Assembly: GCA_020832305.1 (NCBI GenBank)
Contig: JAFIEV010000013.1
Location: 1-64,000, forward strand
Length of the DNA stretch: 64,000 bases
Direction: 5' to 3'
Origin: Cyclobacteriaceae bacterium
GTDB lineage: Bacteria > Bacteroidota > Bacteroidia > Cytophagales > Cyclobacteriaceae
In this document: one piece after another, positions 35,421 to 44,345 of the stretch
How positions within the stretch are numbered: position 1 is the stretch's first letter
Layout: every line of letters begins with the position of its first letter
Position numbers and translations under genes: made by a program
The notes under the pieces: generated by a model
The model's database searches: none
The model's input: only the letters and a program-made list of their open reading frames with translations
Told to the model about the DNA's origin: nothing

Positions 35421-36011
35421 TTACAAGTTGATAGACACACCGAGGTTTAACCAACCGAATGCACCGCGTCCGCCTTCACCGTATATACCAAATTTAGGAT
35501 TGAGCATGTAGCGAATACCAAATACAGGGCCAAAAATTACACGCCCCGAGCTTGAAGAATTTATGCCTCCGGTAAAAGAAGAATCGTAATTCCAGCTGTA
35601 CACTTCATATCCCAATAGAACACGTACATACCAGTCGATTTTATCCTCATCGATATTCATATCAAAAGTTTCGTTGAGAAAAGGTGTAGCGTGGTAAATA
35701 CCCTGAGCTCCAAATGAAACAACAGAAAATGTGTTTTTCCAATCATTGGCACCAACGTTATACCTGTAAGTTCTACGCATATAACCCGCATAAGGCCCTA
35801 CGCCAATTCTGTCTGTTACATGGTACGAAAGACTCGCATGAAGTGGTAAAGTAAAAGAGGATGATCCGGCCCAACCCCATCCATAACCTATCAAACCAAA
35901 GGACAAACCAGGATCGATTTGTATGGTTCCCTGACTATAAGGCTGCGCTTGTACCGGAGATAAAAAGAAAAGAAAAGCCACACTGGCTAAAACTGTAATA
36001 AGCTTTTTCAT
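35421..36011 (-). CDS. Outer membrane beta-barrel protein
   Basis: 196 residues with a signal peptide ending 'LSPVQA-QPYSQG'. The mature chain alternates polar and hydrophobic/aromatic residues in strands with Gly/Asn/Ser turns ('GSSSFTLPLHASLSYHV', 'GVGPYAGYMRRTYRY', 'WYVRVLLGYEVYSW', 'GRVIFGPVFGIRYML') and ends in 'GWLNLGVSINL', the hydrophobic-ended last strand usual for barrels; about eight strands are expected. Small structural porin-like or OmpA/OmpX-like barrel, function unknown. Single gene with its own terminator. Confidence 0.82.
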   Translation of the reverse strand: MKKLITVLASVAFLFFLSPVQAQPYSQGTIQIDPGLSFGLIGYGWGWAGSSSFTLPLHASLSYHVTDRIGVGPYAGYMRRTYRYNVGANDWKNTFSVVSFGAQGIYHATPFLNETFDMNIDEDKIDWYVRVLLGYEVYSWNYDSSFTGGINSSSSGRVIFGPVFGIRYMLNPKFGIYGEGGRGAFGWLNLGVSINL

Positions 36012-36293
36012 AATTAATAATGGTTTAATGTTTTGAATAACCTATGGTCGAGGTACATGCAAAATCAACTGTACCTTACAATTGCAAATAAGAGAAATAC
36101 AAAAAACATTTCATACTATTTTGATATAAAATTTTTAAAAAATAATATAAAAGCCTGTAAGTCCATAATTTTCCAAGAAAGTAATTAAAATACAACTGAA
36201 TCAAGACATAAGTCTAATATCCACGGTAAAACATGGGTTTTGAGGTCAAAGGACAAATTCAAATTAAATAATATATTAAAAATTACCCTATAT

Positions 36294-37370
36294 TTATAAA
36301 TATAAAATTAAGAGAGCAAGACTTCGATAATCACAGGCATGTGCCATTTTCTTTAACGAATATTTTAAATTATAACCATATCTGTAATTCATTCTTATAT
36401 CGAAGAAATGCCGGATAATATAATGTATTCTTTTGCGACTCAATCTGGCCTTAATCTGATGAATTTTTTTACTATCATCTGATCTATTGACACTTAAAAG
36501 TCGCAAAGAAGACATAATCCATTGTCGCTTATAGTAAAGAATAATTTTAGTCAAACGCATGACTAACATAAAGGTATTCTGATAATTATCAAATTTTGCA
36601 ACCATACTGTAAGCATCCAGTACATTGAAACATTGGATACTTTCATCGAGAAATCGCATATAATAATCCCAGGACATTCTTGAAATGGGATAAAAATGTC
36701 CGAATTTCAGGCCGGGCTCGTACCAGACATCATAACCGGCCATGGCAAAAAGATAGCAGAGCTCATAATCGCCACCTGAGCTCAGGTTGTTGCCGATCCG
36801 GTCACTGAGTTTATTCTGGTAGCCTGTACTGCGAATGCCTTGATAAACCGACTTTCTGAAAACGGCCCCGGCGCCAAATACGTAGTTGGCTTCAACCTTT
36901 CCGGCAGCGTGTGCCTGGGGTCCGGCCACTACCAAGCCTCCCCTTTCAAGCCAACCGGGTGGCGGCACTTCAAAATGGGCTGTGCCTAATCCTCCGGCAA
37001 CTCCGATGGATGGGTTGTTTTCCATGAGCTTAAAGGCAATGATGATGTATTCCTGATCCAGCCAGTTGTCATCATCGCAAAAGAGGATGTATTCGTATTT
37101 TGCCACCTCTATTCCTTTTTCCCTGGCCTGGTTTAAACCCGGATTAACCTGGTAAACGATTTTTAGCACATCCGGTCCCTTATATTCCCGCCATAATTCA
37201 GCTGCTACCTGTGCAGTCCTGTCAGCAGAAGCATTATCTACTATGATCACTTCCCAGGAAACAACCGGATTGATTTTCTGTTTAGCAAGATGCCTCAGGG
37301 TTTCGGGCAGTCGTTTTTCACTATTATAACAGCATACGATAACGGAAACCCCTTTCACCAATTTATCCAT
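36294..37370 (-). CDS. Glycosyltransferase family 2
   Basis: 358 residues. GT-A fold start 'VSVIVCCYNSEKRLPETL', nucleotide-sugar Asp in 'IIVDNASADRT', and DxD-type motif 'LFCDDDNWLDQEY' near residue 95-107. A second half with 'GGDYELCYLFAMAGYDVWYEP' completes the acceptor side. Last gene of the polysaccharide cluster; its start overlaps the preceding GT2 gene by 16 bases, so they are translationally linked. Cytoplasmic or membrane-associated enzyme of surface polysaccharide assembly; sugar and linkage unknown. Confidence 0.9.
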   Translation of the reverse strand: MDKLVKGVSVIVCCYNSEKRLPETLRHLAKQKINPVVSWEVIIVDNASADRTAQVAAELWREYKGPDVLKIVYQVNPGLNQAREKGIEVAKYEYILFCDDDNWLDQEYIIIAFKLMENNPSIGVAGGLGTAHFEVPPPGWLERGGLVVAGPQAHAAGKVEANYVFGAGAVFRKSVYQGIRSTGYQNKLSDRIGNNLSSGGDYELCYLFAMAGYDVWYEPGLKFGHFYPISRMSWDYYMRFLDESIQCFNVLDAYSMVAKFDNYQNTFMLVMRLTKIILYYKRQWIMSSLRLLSVNRSDDSKKIHQIKARLSRKRIHYIIRHFFDIRMNYRYGYNLKYSLKKMAHACDYRSLALLILYL

Positions 37371-38365
37371 ATCTTAATCCGTATTTTTAATGCTTTCCAA
37401 TACATTAAGGGATGTGTATACATATCGAAGGCTGCATTCATCTGAGCCATAGCCCCTTCCTTGCTGCGCACATCGTGCCACATGTAATTGGCGGTGTCCA
37501 AAGCATAAAAAGCATAAAATTTTCTTGCTTTGCGGTTAATTGCCTTCCATTTGATTGGATCGAAGAGATGGCGGGTACTTTCCATAACAAACCTGAGGTC
37601 TTCTACATTTCTGGCACCTTTGAAATAAGCGCCGGTAATGGATCCCTGATGCCTGCGATAAGCAGCCATAATTTCAGGATGGTAGGCAATGGGGTAATGC
37701 GCTGCAATGCGTATCCACATTTCCCAGTCTTCACCATAATGAATGCTGTGAAAGCTGCCCAGTTTTTCATAAACTTCTCTCTTTACGACCATAGCCACCG
37801 ACTGCAAGCGTTGACGTGTGCCCAGTCTTTCAAGCATATCAGGCACGATACCGGGAACATCAGATTCGGGCTGTGTGTGATAAAGAAAGACACCACTTTC
37901 GCGTATGTAGCTGTAGCGGCAAAAAGCGGCACCGGCTTCAGGAAAACCCTGCAGCAATTTCTGCATGTTCTGATAAAAACCAGGTTTTACATAATCATCG
38001 CAATGATGTAAATGCACCCAATATCCTCTTGAAAGCTTGATGCAGGTCTCAAGATTTCGGAGGCTGCCCACATTTTGTGGCTGACGGTAATATTCTACCC
38101 TGTCTCCACCCAGCGCGCGGGTTATTTCTTCTATGTCACCTATGGTGCTATGGTCATCTACCACCATAATCTGCATTTGGTTTCTCCCTATATCCTGCGC
38201 AAGAACCTTTTGCAGGGCCTCCTTAAAATACTCAGGTTGGTTATAAACCGGTATCATCACCGACCAATACGGCCTCTTAGCTTCTCCAGAATAGGGAGGA
38301 ATCACCGGCGGGGATTTAGGGGTTCGTTGCAGAAAAAAATCAGAATTATTGTTTTCCATTTTCAT
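37355..38365 (-). CDS. Glycosyltransferase family 2
   Basis: 336 residues. 'WSVMIPVYNQPEYFKEAL' opens the GT-A fold; 'MVVDDHSTIGD' and 'HLHHCDDYVKPGFY' supply the nucleotide-sugar and DxD-type acidic residues; 'YGEDWEMWIRIAAHYPIAY' is the typical ED-W acceptor/catalytic region. The N-terminus has a Pro-rich leader (TPKSPPVIPPYS). Overlaps neighbours on both sides (16 and 20 bases). Surface polysaccharide biosynthesis; specificity unknown. Confidence 0.9.
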   Translation of the reverse strand: MKMENNNSDFFLQRTPKSPPVIPPYSGEAKRPYWSVMIPVYNQPEYFKEALQKVLAQDIGRNQMQIMVVDDHSTIGDIEEITRALGGDRVEYYRQPQNVGSLRNLETCIKLSRGYWVHLHHCDDYVKPGFYQNMQKLLQGFPEAGAAFCRYSYIRESGVFLYHTQPESDVPGIVPDMLERLGTRQRLQSVAMVVKREVYEKLGSFHSIHYGEDWEMWIRIAAHYPIAYHPEIMAAYRRHQGSITGAYFKGARNVEDLRFVMESTRHLFDPIKWKAINRKARKFYAFYALDTANYMWHDVRSKEGAMAQMNAAFDMYTHPLMYWKALKIRIKIWINW

Positions 38366-39374
38366 TAAATAGCCTGCTTTTCACAAAATCGGCAGCAAAT
38401 TTCAGAAGACGATCAAATCTATTCATTTTCAATAAAAATTGTATCGCTGTCCTTTTTGGCAGATTACGACCTAAATACTCAATCATATATTCTTTTTTCC
38501 ACCACATGGCCTCCTTAATGCAGGAGATATCCTTATGACAGGCTTCTTTATTGATTATTTGATGGTTGATCTGATCCAGATGCCTGAATAAATGAATGAT
38601 GTCATCCACTTTACTCAATTCCATTATACCTGTAAAATTATGCCTTAAAGCCTCAAAAATGCTTGGGGGCAAAATAAAATCTTCGCCCATGTAATACTTT
38701 AGATTTCTCCAAACATTTTCTCTGTTGTATATATCATAATCATTCTTTTTCAAAACTTTACACAAACTTGAATCAGAAATGCGGTAATCCAACAACACTT
38801 CATCGATATTGAATATGGGGTAATGACGCGAAATGCGCCAAAACAGGTCAAAATCTTCCGAAAATTTTTTCTGATACTTACCGATTGCTTCAACAGCCTC
38901 CTTTTTATAAATCACCGTTGGATGATACACCCAACACTCAAAAGTCAGGTTGTAATACAAATACAGATTTCTGAAAACCTGAGTTCCAATTTCTTCACCA
39001 TTGTCATTTATTTCCCTTGCCCAGCATGATACCATTGCACATTCAGGATATAGATCCATGACTTCCATTTGCTTTTCAAAGCGTTTTGGATAACTGATGT
39101 CATCTGCATCCATACGGGCGATATATTTTGTCCTTGAAATATCAATGCCTTTATTCAATGTATAAGTAATACCCCGGTTGAAATCATTTTTAAGATACTG
39201 TATCCTTGGCTCATCATAAGACAATACAATTTCCTGAGTATTATCCGTGGATCCATCATCAATAATTAAAAATTCAAAATCAGCATAGGTTTGCTGTAAA
39301 ATACTCTCAATTGCCGCTTCGAGATATTTTTCTGAATTATAAACCGGCATTAAAACAGTGATCAGGGATTTCAT
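38346..39374 (-). CDS. Glycosyltransferase family 2
   Basis: 342 residues from the ATG at 39374 (MKSLITVLMPVYNSEKYLEAA); a longer frame from 39470 adds 32 residues unlike the family start. GT-A motifs 'LIIDDGSTDNTQEI' and DxDD 'ARMDADDISYPKRFEKQM'; 'FSEDFDLFWRISRHYP' near 182-197. A long C-terminal helical part (about 110 residues) follows. Gap of 154 bases to the upstream GT2. Polysaccharide cluster member, specificity unknown. Confidence 0.9.
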   Translation of the reverse strand: MKSLITVLMPVYNSEKYLEAAIESILQQTYADFEFLIIDDGSTDNTQEIVLSYDEPRIQYLKNDFNRGITYTLNKGIDISRTKYIARMDADDISYPKRFEKQMEVMDLYPECAMVSCWAREINDNGEEIGTQVFRNLYLYYNLTFECWVYHPTVIYKKEAVEAIGKYQKKFSEDFDLFWRISRHYPIFNIDEVLLDYRISDSSLCKVLKKNDYDIYNRENVWRNLKYYMGEDFILPPSIFEALRHNFTGIMELSKVDDIIHLFRHLDQINHQIINKEACHKDISCIKEAMWWKKEYMIEYLGRNLPKRTAIQFLLKMNRFDRLLKFAADFVKSRLFNENGKQ

Positions 39375-39528
39375 AGATTGTAGTTGTTTTCCATCGTGAA
39401 TTATCTGTTCAAAAGCGTATTTTAAAACCAACCGAAGCATTTTTCCAGCACCGGGAACTGAAAATATCATCTTTCAGGTCAGTTCCCCTTCACCATAACT
39501 GAATTCAAAGTTTACATAATTTAACAGC

Positions 39529-40431
39529 TTACTTAAAAAGGTTTTCAAGCTTTCGGGGAAGCTCAAACCTTATTTTATACCATAAGGGTTTCTTATATCT
39601 CATTAATGCTGTTTGTAAGGATTTTTGAATTCCTGGATTACTGATTCTGTGTTGCGTGAGGTATCTGGCGAACCATTTGAGAAAATATTTACGAACTTCA
39701 TGATATTTTCCCGAAGCTGAAACCACATCAACACATGATCCTTTTCTTTGCCTGTAATTCTCAAAACATAAAGGACTAATCAGTACATGCCCATGCAAAT
39801 ATACTTTAGATAAGAAAGCCTGATCTTCGTAAAGCTGATAGTCACCCCGAAAATCATTTTCAAATCCACCTATATCGATACAAAACTGCTTTCGTATTAA
39901 AAATGAAGAAGGACAAGGGGCAGCAGCTTCTGTCATAGGATAGATGACAGGGGTTAACTCACCTGGTTTAAAAAAAGTCTCCTTTTCCAGACCGGCGACT
40001 TTAACCACTATATCATCTTCAACGTTGCCGGTGTTCCAGCTCCTCCAATAATTTGATGCTCCTACGATCATATCTGCCTTGGGATATTCCCATACTTTTT
40101 GCACTTGAAATTCAATTTTCCCCGGATGCCAGTAATCATCGGCATCCAATAATGCAATGTATTCTCCCCTGGCTTTAGCAATGGCGGCGTTTCTTGTCAC
40201 ACACACTCCTTTGTTGGCGTGGTGCTCATGATCCATATAAAAAATTCTATGGGGTTGACGAGTTGCCCATCCCTTTGCAATTTCTGACACATGAGGATCT
40301 GAGCCATCGTCAGCCAGAATAAGTTCCCAGTTTGTATAGGTCTGATTTACTACGCTTTCTATTGCTTCGTTTAAGAATAATTCTTCATTGAAAAACGGAA
40401 TAATCGCAGTAATCAGGGGTTGAGTATCCAT
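39529..40431 (-). CDS. Glycosyltransferase family 2
   Basis: 300 residues from the ATG at 40431 (MDTQPLITAIIPFFNEELFL), which directly follows the stop of the deacetylase gene; a start at 40485 would overlap it widely. Motifs: 'LILADDGSDPHVSEIA', DADD in 'ALLDADDYWHPGKIEFQV', 'YEDQAFLSKVYLHG'. Ends basic (RFELPRKLENLFK). Cluster member; sugar unknown. Confidence 0.9.
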   Translation of the reverse strand: MDTQPLITAIIPFFNEELFLNEAIESVVNQTYTNWELILADDGSDPHVSEIAKGWATRQPHRIFYMDHEHHANKGVCVTRNAAIAKARGEYIALLDADDYWHPGKIEFQVQKVWEYPKADMIVGASNYWRSWNTGNVEDDIVVKVAGLEKETFFKPGELTPVIYPMTEAAAPCPSSFLIRKQFCIDIGGFENDFRGDYQLYEDQAFLSKVYLHGHVLISPLCFENYRQRKGSCVDVVSASGKYHEVRKYFLKWFARYLTQHRISNPGIQKSLQTALMRYKKPLWYKIRFELPRKLENLFK

Positions 40432-40432
40432 A

Positions 40433-41458
40433 TCAATTTCTAAATAAAAACCATTGTTGCAGTTGTTTCTCAAAAGCATCTCCATCCAAATCCATAACCT
40501 GATACCTGCCCAGGCGGAGTGTATGGCTATGCGGCTCTACAGGTATGGCCTCAGTGGTAAAAGCCTGGTCTATATCCAATTCAGCCAGTAATGCCAGGGT
40601 TTCCTTGTTATAGCTGCCAAAGGGATAGGACATATTCCACACTTTTTTCCCCATTCTGGCCTCTAAATTGGTCTTTCCCAGTAATATTTCCTCCCGTGCT
40701 GTTGTATAATTCAATGCCGGGAGCGCGGGATGTGAATGGGTATGCGCTCCGATATTTATTAACGGATGATCAGCAAGTAATTCAAACTGCGCATCCGTCA
40801 AGGGATATCTTCTTTGGTCTGGTTTATAATGATTAGCCACATAATCTAGAAGCTGTTCTGCCATCGAGTCCCTCTGAAAAGGCGGGCATTTTCTGAAGAT
40901 GTCCCAAACTTTATAAAATATCTCGTGTCGTTGGCCTGGGGCCTTTTCCCAGGCAATCCAATCTTTAGTGTGGGCTTTCATGGTTTCGGCATGCATATTG
41001 GCATCCTGGCCCAAATCAAATTCAAATTTTTCACCGGAATGGCTGAGTTCAATTTTTTCTGGCAGCGGTATGTCTGAAAGAAAAATGCTTTCAAGCATAT
41101 CCCACCAAAATTCTTTCTGCTTTCCTATGTAGGAGGTATTGATAAAAAAGGAAGCAGGGCATTCATATTTTTCCAACAGAGGAAGTGCATTTTCAACATT
41201 GTCGCGATAGCCATCGTCAAACGTTATGCAGACGGCTGGTTTTCTGAAACTTTTTTTGCTGTTGAAATCCCCGATCCTGGAGGCGGGTATTACATTCCAC
41301 TTTGTCAAAACCTGAAGCTGCGCTTCAAAATGCCTGGGGTGCACGGCTATTTTCCATGGATCCATCTCAACATCATCAATGCGATGATACATCAACACCA
41401 GTATTCGTGGATGTCTGAAATTTCTCAATCGATTCATTAAAGAGCCAAAGCCAGTCAT
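40433..41458 (-). CDS. NodB-family polysaccharide deacetylase
   Basis: 341 residues from the ATG at 41458; TTG at 41464 is possible but would overlap the upstream stop. NodB motifs: 'LVLMYHRIDD' (an early His/Asp block), 'CITFDDGYRDNVENALPLL' (motif 1 with the two catalytic/metal Asp), 'NIGAHTHSHPALPAL' (motif 2, H-x-x-x-H type metal ligands), and a later 'MSYPFGSYNKETLALL' (motif 3). No signal peptide, so it probably acts in the cytoplasm or at the inner face, N-deacetylating a sugar of the glycan being made. Sits 1 base before the next GT2 start in an operon. Confidence 0.87.
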   Translation of the reverse strand: MTGFGSLMNRLRNFRHPRILVLMYHRIDDVEMDPWKIAVHPRHFEAQLQVLTKWNVIPASRIGDFNSKKSFRKPAVCITFDDGYRDNVENALPLLEKYECPASFFINTSYIGKQKEFWWDMLESIFLSDIPLPEKIELSHSGEKFEFDLGQDANMHAETMKAHTKDWIAWEKAPGQRHEIFYKVWDIFRKCPPFQRDSMAEQLLDYVANHYKPDQRRYPLTDAQFELLADHPLINIGAHTHSHPALPALNYTTAREEILLGKTNLEARMGKKVWNMSYPFGSYNKETLALLAELDIDQAFTTEAIPVEPHSHTLRLGRYQVMDLDGDAFEKQLQQWFLFRN

Positions 41459-41460
41459 GA

Positions 41461-43110
41461 TCAATGCTTAACGGCTTTTACACAAATCAACATCTGATAG
41501 TAGGGGTCTTGCAGATCATAAAAACGCGGATCTACTTCGCCTTGTCCTGCGCCAAATAAAAAGGCAGAGGCCAGATAGGCATTTCCAAAAACCTCTAATT
41601 CATAATTTCCTTCGCCGAAAGTCTCATTCATAAATTTCTTTATGGAGCGATCGGTAAAAGACCAGTACCATGTGGTGGCCCATTCTCCGACTTCAATCTG
41701 GCTGATGCCTGGTACGGTCAGCAATAAACAGCCTCCCTTTTTTAAAACACGTTTACATGTTTCCAGTGCATCTTTCACATCCCAGATCAAATGAAGCGTT
41801 TGCGTAAGTATGACACAATCAAAAGCATCCGATGGCAGGCCAGGTGCATCGGATAGATCCCCGATAAATGTAGCCTTTTTGTTATTTTCATTTACGTGAA
41901 GAATATCTGAGATTTCCACATTATTACCCCCTATCATCAGGGTATATTCATTATCTCCAATTTCGAGTACCCTGCCTTTAACACTATGGGCATTAGAACG
42001 CAAAAAGCGCTCAATAAAAAAGCGATCTATGGGCCCGCCTCTGTCAAATCCATAACTTCTGCTGAAGGGTTCAAATCTTTCGAAATGGCCGCCATCTATG
42101 GTATTGGGCAGCAAAATACCTCTGTTGAGGATACCTTTTCTCCTTAAGAACCTCGCCAAAAAAACCGGCATAAGACTTTCGGCCCAATATACCAGATAGA
42201 GTTTTGATCTTTTCAGTAAGTACTTCATATATTTCTTTTTATCATATTTTAAAAGCAATAAAAGCTCATCATGGCTTATTGGTTTCTTTTGTTCATCGTT
42301 GTGATATTTCTTCCATAACTGCTCACAGTAATATTCTTTCCATACCTTCTTCCCTCTCTTCAGTGCAATTGACGCTTCTGAGGTTTTAATGAATGGCCTC
42401 TGTCGATCAAGTACTTTCAATACATTCTCAAGCATCAAGGGTATGTTGCCCGACATATTGCTGCTATGCAGGCGATAGTTTGCGATTAACTTATCGTGGC
42501 AGACAACGGGATATTGCCGTGCTATTTTACAATAGAGATCATAATCTTCACAGGCCTTCATGCTTGTGTCGTAGATCAAATCATCAAATACATGTACCTG
42601 ATACATTACTGCTGCATGCATCCCTATGTAATTGCCTTGCAATAGGGCCTGATAATGGTTTTCGTAAACCGGCTGGTAATCCTGCTCTACAAAAGGTTGC
42701 CCTGAAATCAGGTCCGACTTAATGTGTCCCCCGGAAACAAAACCGCATTTTGGATGTGCCAGCACATATTGGAGGTTTATCTCAATACCTTCGGGGAACA
42801 AGAGATCGTCGGCATCCAAAAAAACCAGAAAGGCACCACGAGCATAATCAATACCCTTATTGCGGGCTGCCGATAAACCCTGATTTTCCTGATAAACATA
42901 AATGATATCTGATTGAGACAAACAGTAGTCACGGGTATGATCTTTGGATCCATCATCAACCACAATAATTTCTGTATGCCTGTAAGTCTGCTCACGCACA
43001 CTTTGTACAGCATCAGGTAAATAGTGTGCATGGTTGTAGCAGGGAATGACTACCGATACGATCGGTTTATCCGAAAAAGTGTTTTCGTTGGTCATGGCAG
43101 TATAATGCAT
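41461..43110 (-). CDS. GT2 glycosyltransferase fused to a SAM methyltransferase
   Basis: 549 residues from the ATG at 43110; another start at 43095 (MTNENTFSDK) is possible. N-part (to about 230): 'VSVVIPCYNHAHYLPDAV', 'IIVVDDGSKDHTRDY', DADD in 'VFLDADDLLFPEG', 'CEDYDLYCKIARQYPVV'. A Lys-rich helical linker (about 240-330) follows. C-part (about 360-549): class I methyltransferase with 'VLEIGDNEYTLMIGG' (SAM loop), 'ATFIGDLSDAPGLPSDAFD', 'CVILTQTLHLIWDVKDAL', 'LLLTVPGISQIEVGEW'. The architecture suggests a sugar transfer coupled to methylation, for example a terminal O-methyl that could stop chain growth. Specificity unknown. Confidence 0.85.
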   Translation of the reverse strand: MHYTAMTNENTFSDKPIVSVVIPCYNHAHYLPDAVQSVREQTYRHTEIIVVDDGSKDHTRDYCLSQSDIIYVYQENQGLSAARNKGIDYARGAFLVFLDADDLLFPEGIEINLQYVLAHPKCGFVSGGHIKSDLISGQPFVEQDYQPVYENHYQALLQGNYIGMHAAVMYQVHVFDDLIYDTSMKACEDYDLYCKIARQYPVVCHDKLIANYRLHSSNMSGNIPLMLENVLKVLDRQRPFIKTSEASIALKRGKKVWKEYYCEQLWKKYHNDEQKKPISHDELLLLLKYDKKKYMKYLLKRSKLYLVYWAESLMPVFLARFLRRKGILNRGILLPNTIDGGHFERFEPFSRSYGFDRGGPIDRFFIERFLRSNAHSVKGRVLEIGDNEYTLMIGGNNVEISDILHVNENNKKATFIGDLSDAPGLPSDAFDCVILTQTLHLIWDVKDALETCKRVLKKGGCLLLTVPGISQIEVGEWATTWYWSFTDRSIKKFMNETFGEGNYELEVFGNAYLASAFLFGAGQGEVDPRFYDLQDPYYQMLICVKAVKH

Positions 43111-43117
43111 AATATCT

Positions 43118-44344
43118 TTACGAATTGGCGGGATTATTTTTTTGTTTATGATAGTAGATAAACCCACTTATAATTCCCATGATTTCATTCAATATGGTAC
43201 TGATTCTTCCTGAATCACGGTTTTTTAAACTCATATAAATAAGTTTGGGATAATACCGAATCAGGAACCTTAAGTGCTTAACATTCCCCTCGTGCCCATG
43301 ATTTTTCCATTGCAAGAGAATCGCCGATGTAAATCCACGCATATAATTAAAAATTTGTCGCTTGTATCCTTTCATATCTTCTCTATGATGGTGAAAAGCT
43401 ATGGCCTTGGGTTCATATCGTATACTCAAACCGGCAGCTAAAATCCGGTACCAGATTTCTGAATCCCCGCTGCAACCCGAAGCACCGGCGTCGAGCCTTT
43501 CATCGAAATATCCGATTTTTTCAAATACCTCTCTTTTAAATGCCATATTTGCCCCTGCCCCTATTTCCCAAACGGGTACTCCTTCTGATACATGAGCCTG
43601 AAAAAATGTTGAATCATAATGTTTCGCGACATAACCCCGGTTAAAGGTCCAGTACCTTTCAAACCTGTACCGGGCCAAAGTTGAAAGAGAGGCTGTAATT
43701 ATTAATCCCGTAAGGGCATCCGGATTATATCGTGCAAAGGATAATGATATCTCTTCCAGCCAGTTGGGTCTTAATTCCACATCATCATCGGTATATGCAA
43801 CAATAGCTGAGTTGGCATACCTCGCCCCTGTATTTCTGGCATAATCAAGACCCGGTCTGGGCTCCACCAAATAGCTAACCTCAGGGAACTCTTTGACCAT
43901 CAATTCAGTCGACCGGTCTGAGGGCGCATTGTCCACAACAATAACTTCGTGTGCCTTCATGGTCTGTTCTCTGAGTGAAAGAAGGCATTTTTTAAGTGCC
44001 TCGGTTCGGTTTCGGGTACAAATCACTACTGAAACGGTCGGAAGGCGCTCATCCTTAATCTTCTGAGCCGTATAGTAGAAGTCCAGAATATTTCGCCAAT
44101 TTTCCCGATTCTGAGTGTCTCTTTGAATGAAATCCAGAAAAGGTTGAATTGCCTTCATCACTAAACGCCCATGCTCCCCGACGCTTGAAAGGTTTGTATT
44201 TTCTTCAATAAATAAATCCCCAATGGCGATATTTTTCCACCAAAACACCTGATACACCGGAGAATACTGCAATCCTTCGGAAGGTATTTCTGAACTTTCG
44301 CTCAGATCAGTATGTACAATATGATAAGGTTTAAAACTTGCCAT
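43118..44344 (-). CDS. Glycosyltransferase family 2
   Basis: 408 residues. About 95 residues precede the GT-A domain ('FKPYHIVHTDLSES', 'FLDFIQRDTQNRENW'). Then 'VSVVICTRNRTEALKKCLLSL', 'VIVVDNAPSDRSTEL', 'RPGLDYARNTG' and TDDD in 'VAYTDDDVELRPNWLEEI'; 'GCSGDSEIWYRILAAGLSIRYEP' is the catalytic-base region. The unrelated N-terminal extension is unusual for the family; it may bind the acceptor or a partner. It lies between Wzt (gap 1 base) and the GT-methyltransferase gene. Confidence 0.88.
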   Translation of the reverse strand: MASFKPYHIVHTDLSESSEIPSEGLQYSPVYQVFWWKNIAIGDLFIEENTNLSSVGEHGRLVMKAIQPFLDFIQRDTQNRENWRNILDFYYTAQKIKDERLPTVSVVICTRNRTEALKKCLLSLREQTMKAHEVIVVDNAPSDRSTELMVKEFPEVSYLVEPRPGLDYARNTGARYANSAIVAYTDDDVELRPNWLEEISLSFARYNPDALTGLIITASLSTLARYRFERYWTFNRGYVAKHYDSTFFQAHVSEGVPVWEIGAGANMAFKREVFEKIGYFDERLDAGASGCSGDSEIWYRILAAGLSIRYEPKAIAFHHHREDMKGYKRQIFNYMRGFTSAILLQWKNHGHEGNVKHLRFLIRYYPKLIYMSLKNRDSGRISTILNEIMGIISGFIYYHKQKNNPANS

Positions 44345-44345
44345 C

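Noticed and set aside
37412-38011. 199-codon plus-strand frame inside a GT2 gene
   Set aside because: Antisense shadow with no recognisable features; the GT2 reading has conserved motifs throughout.
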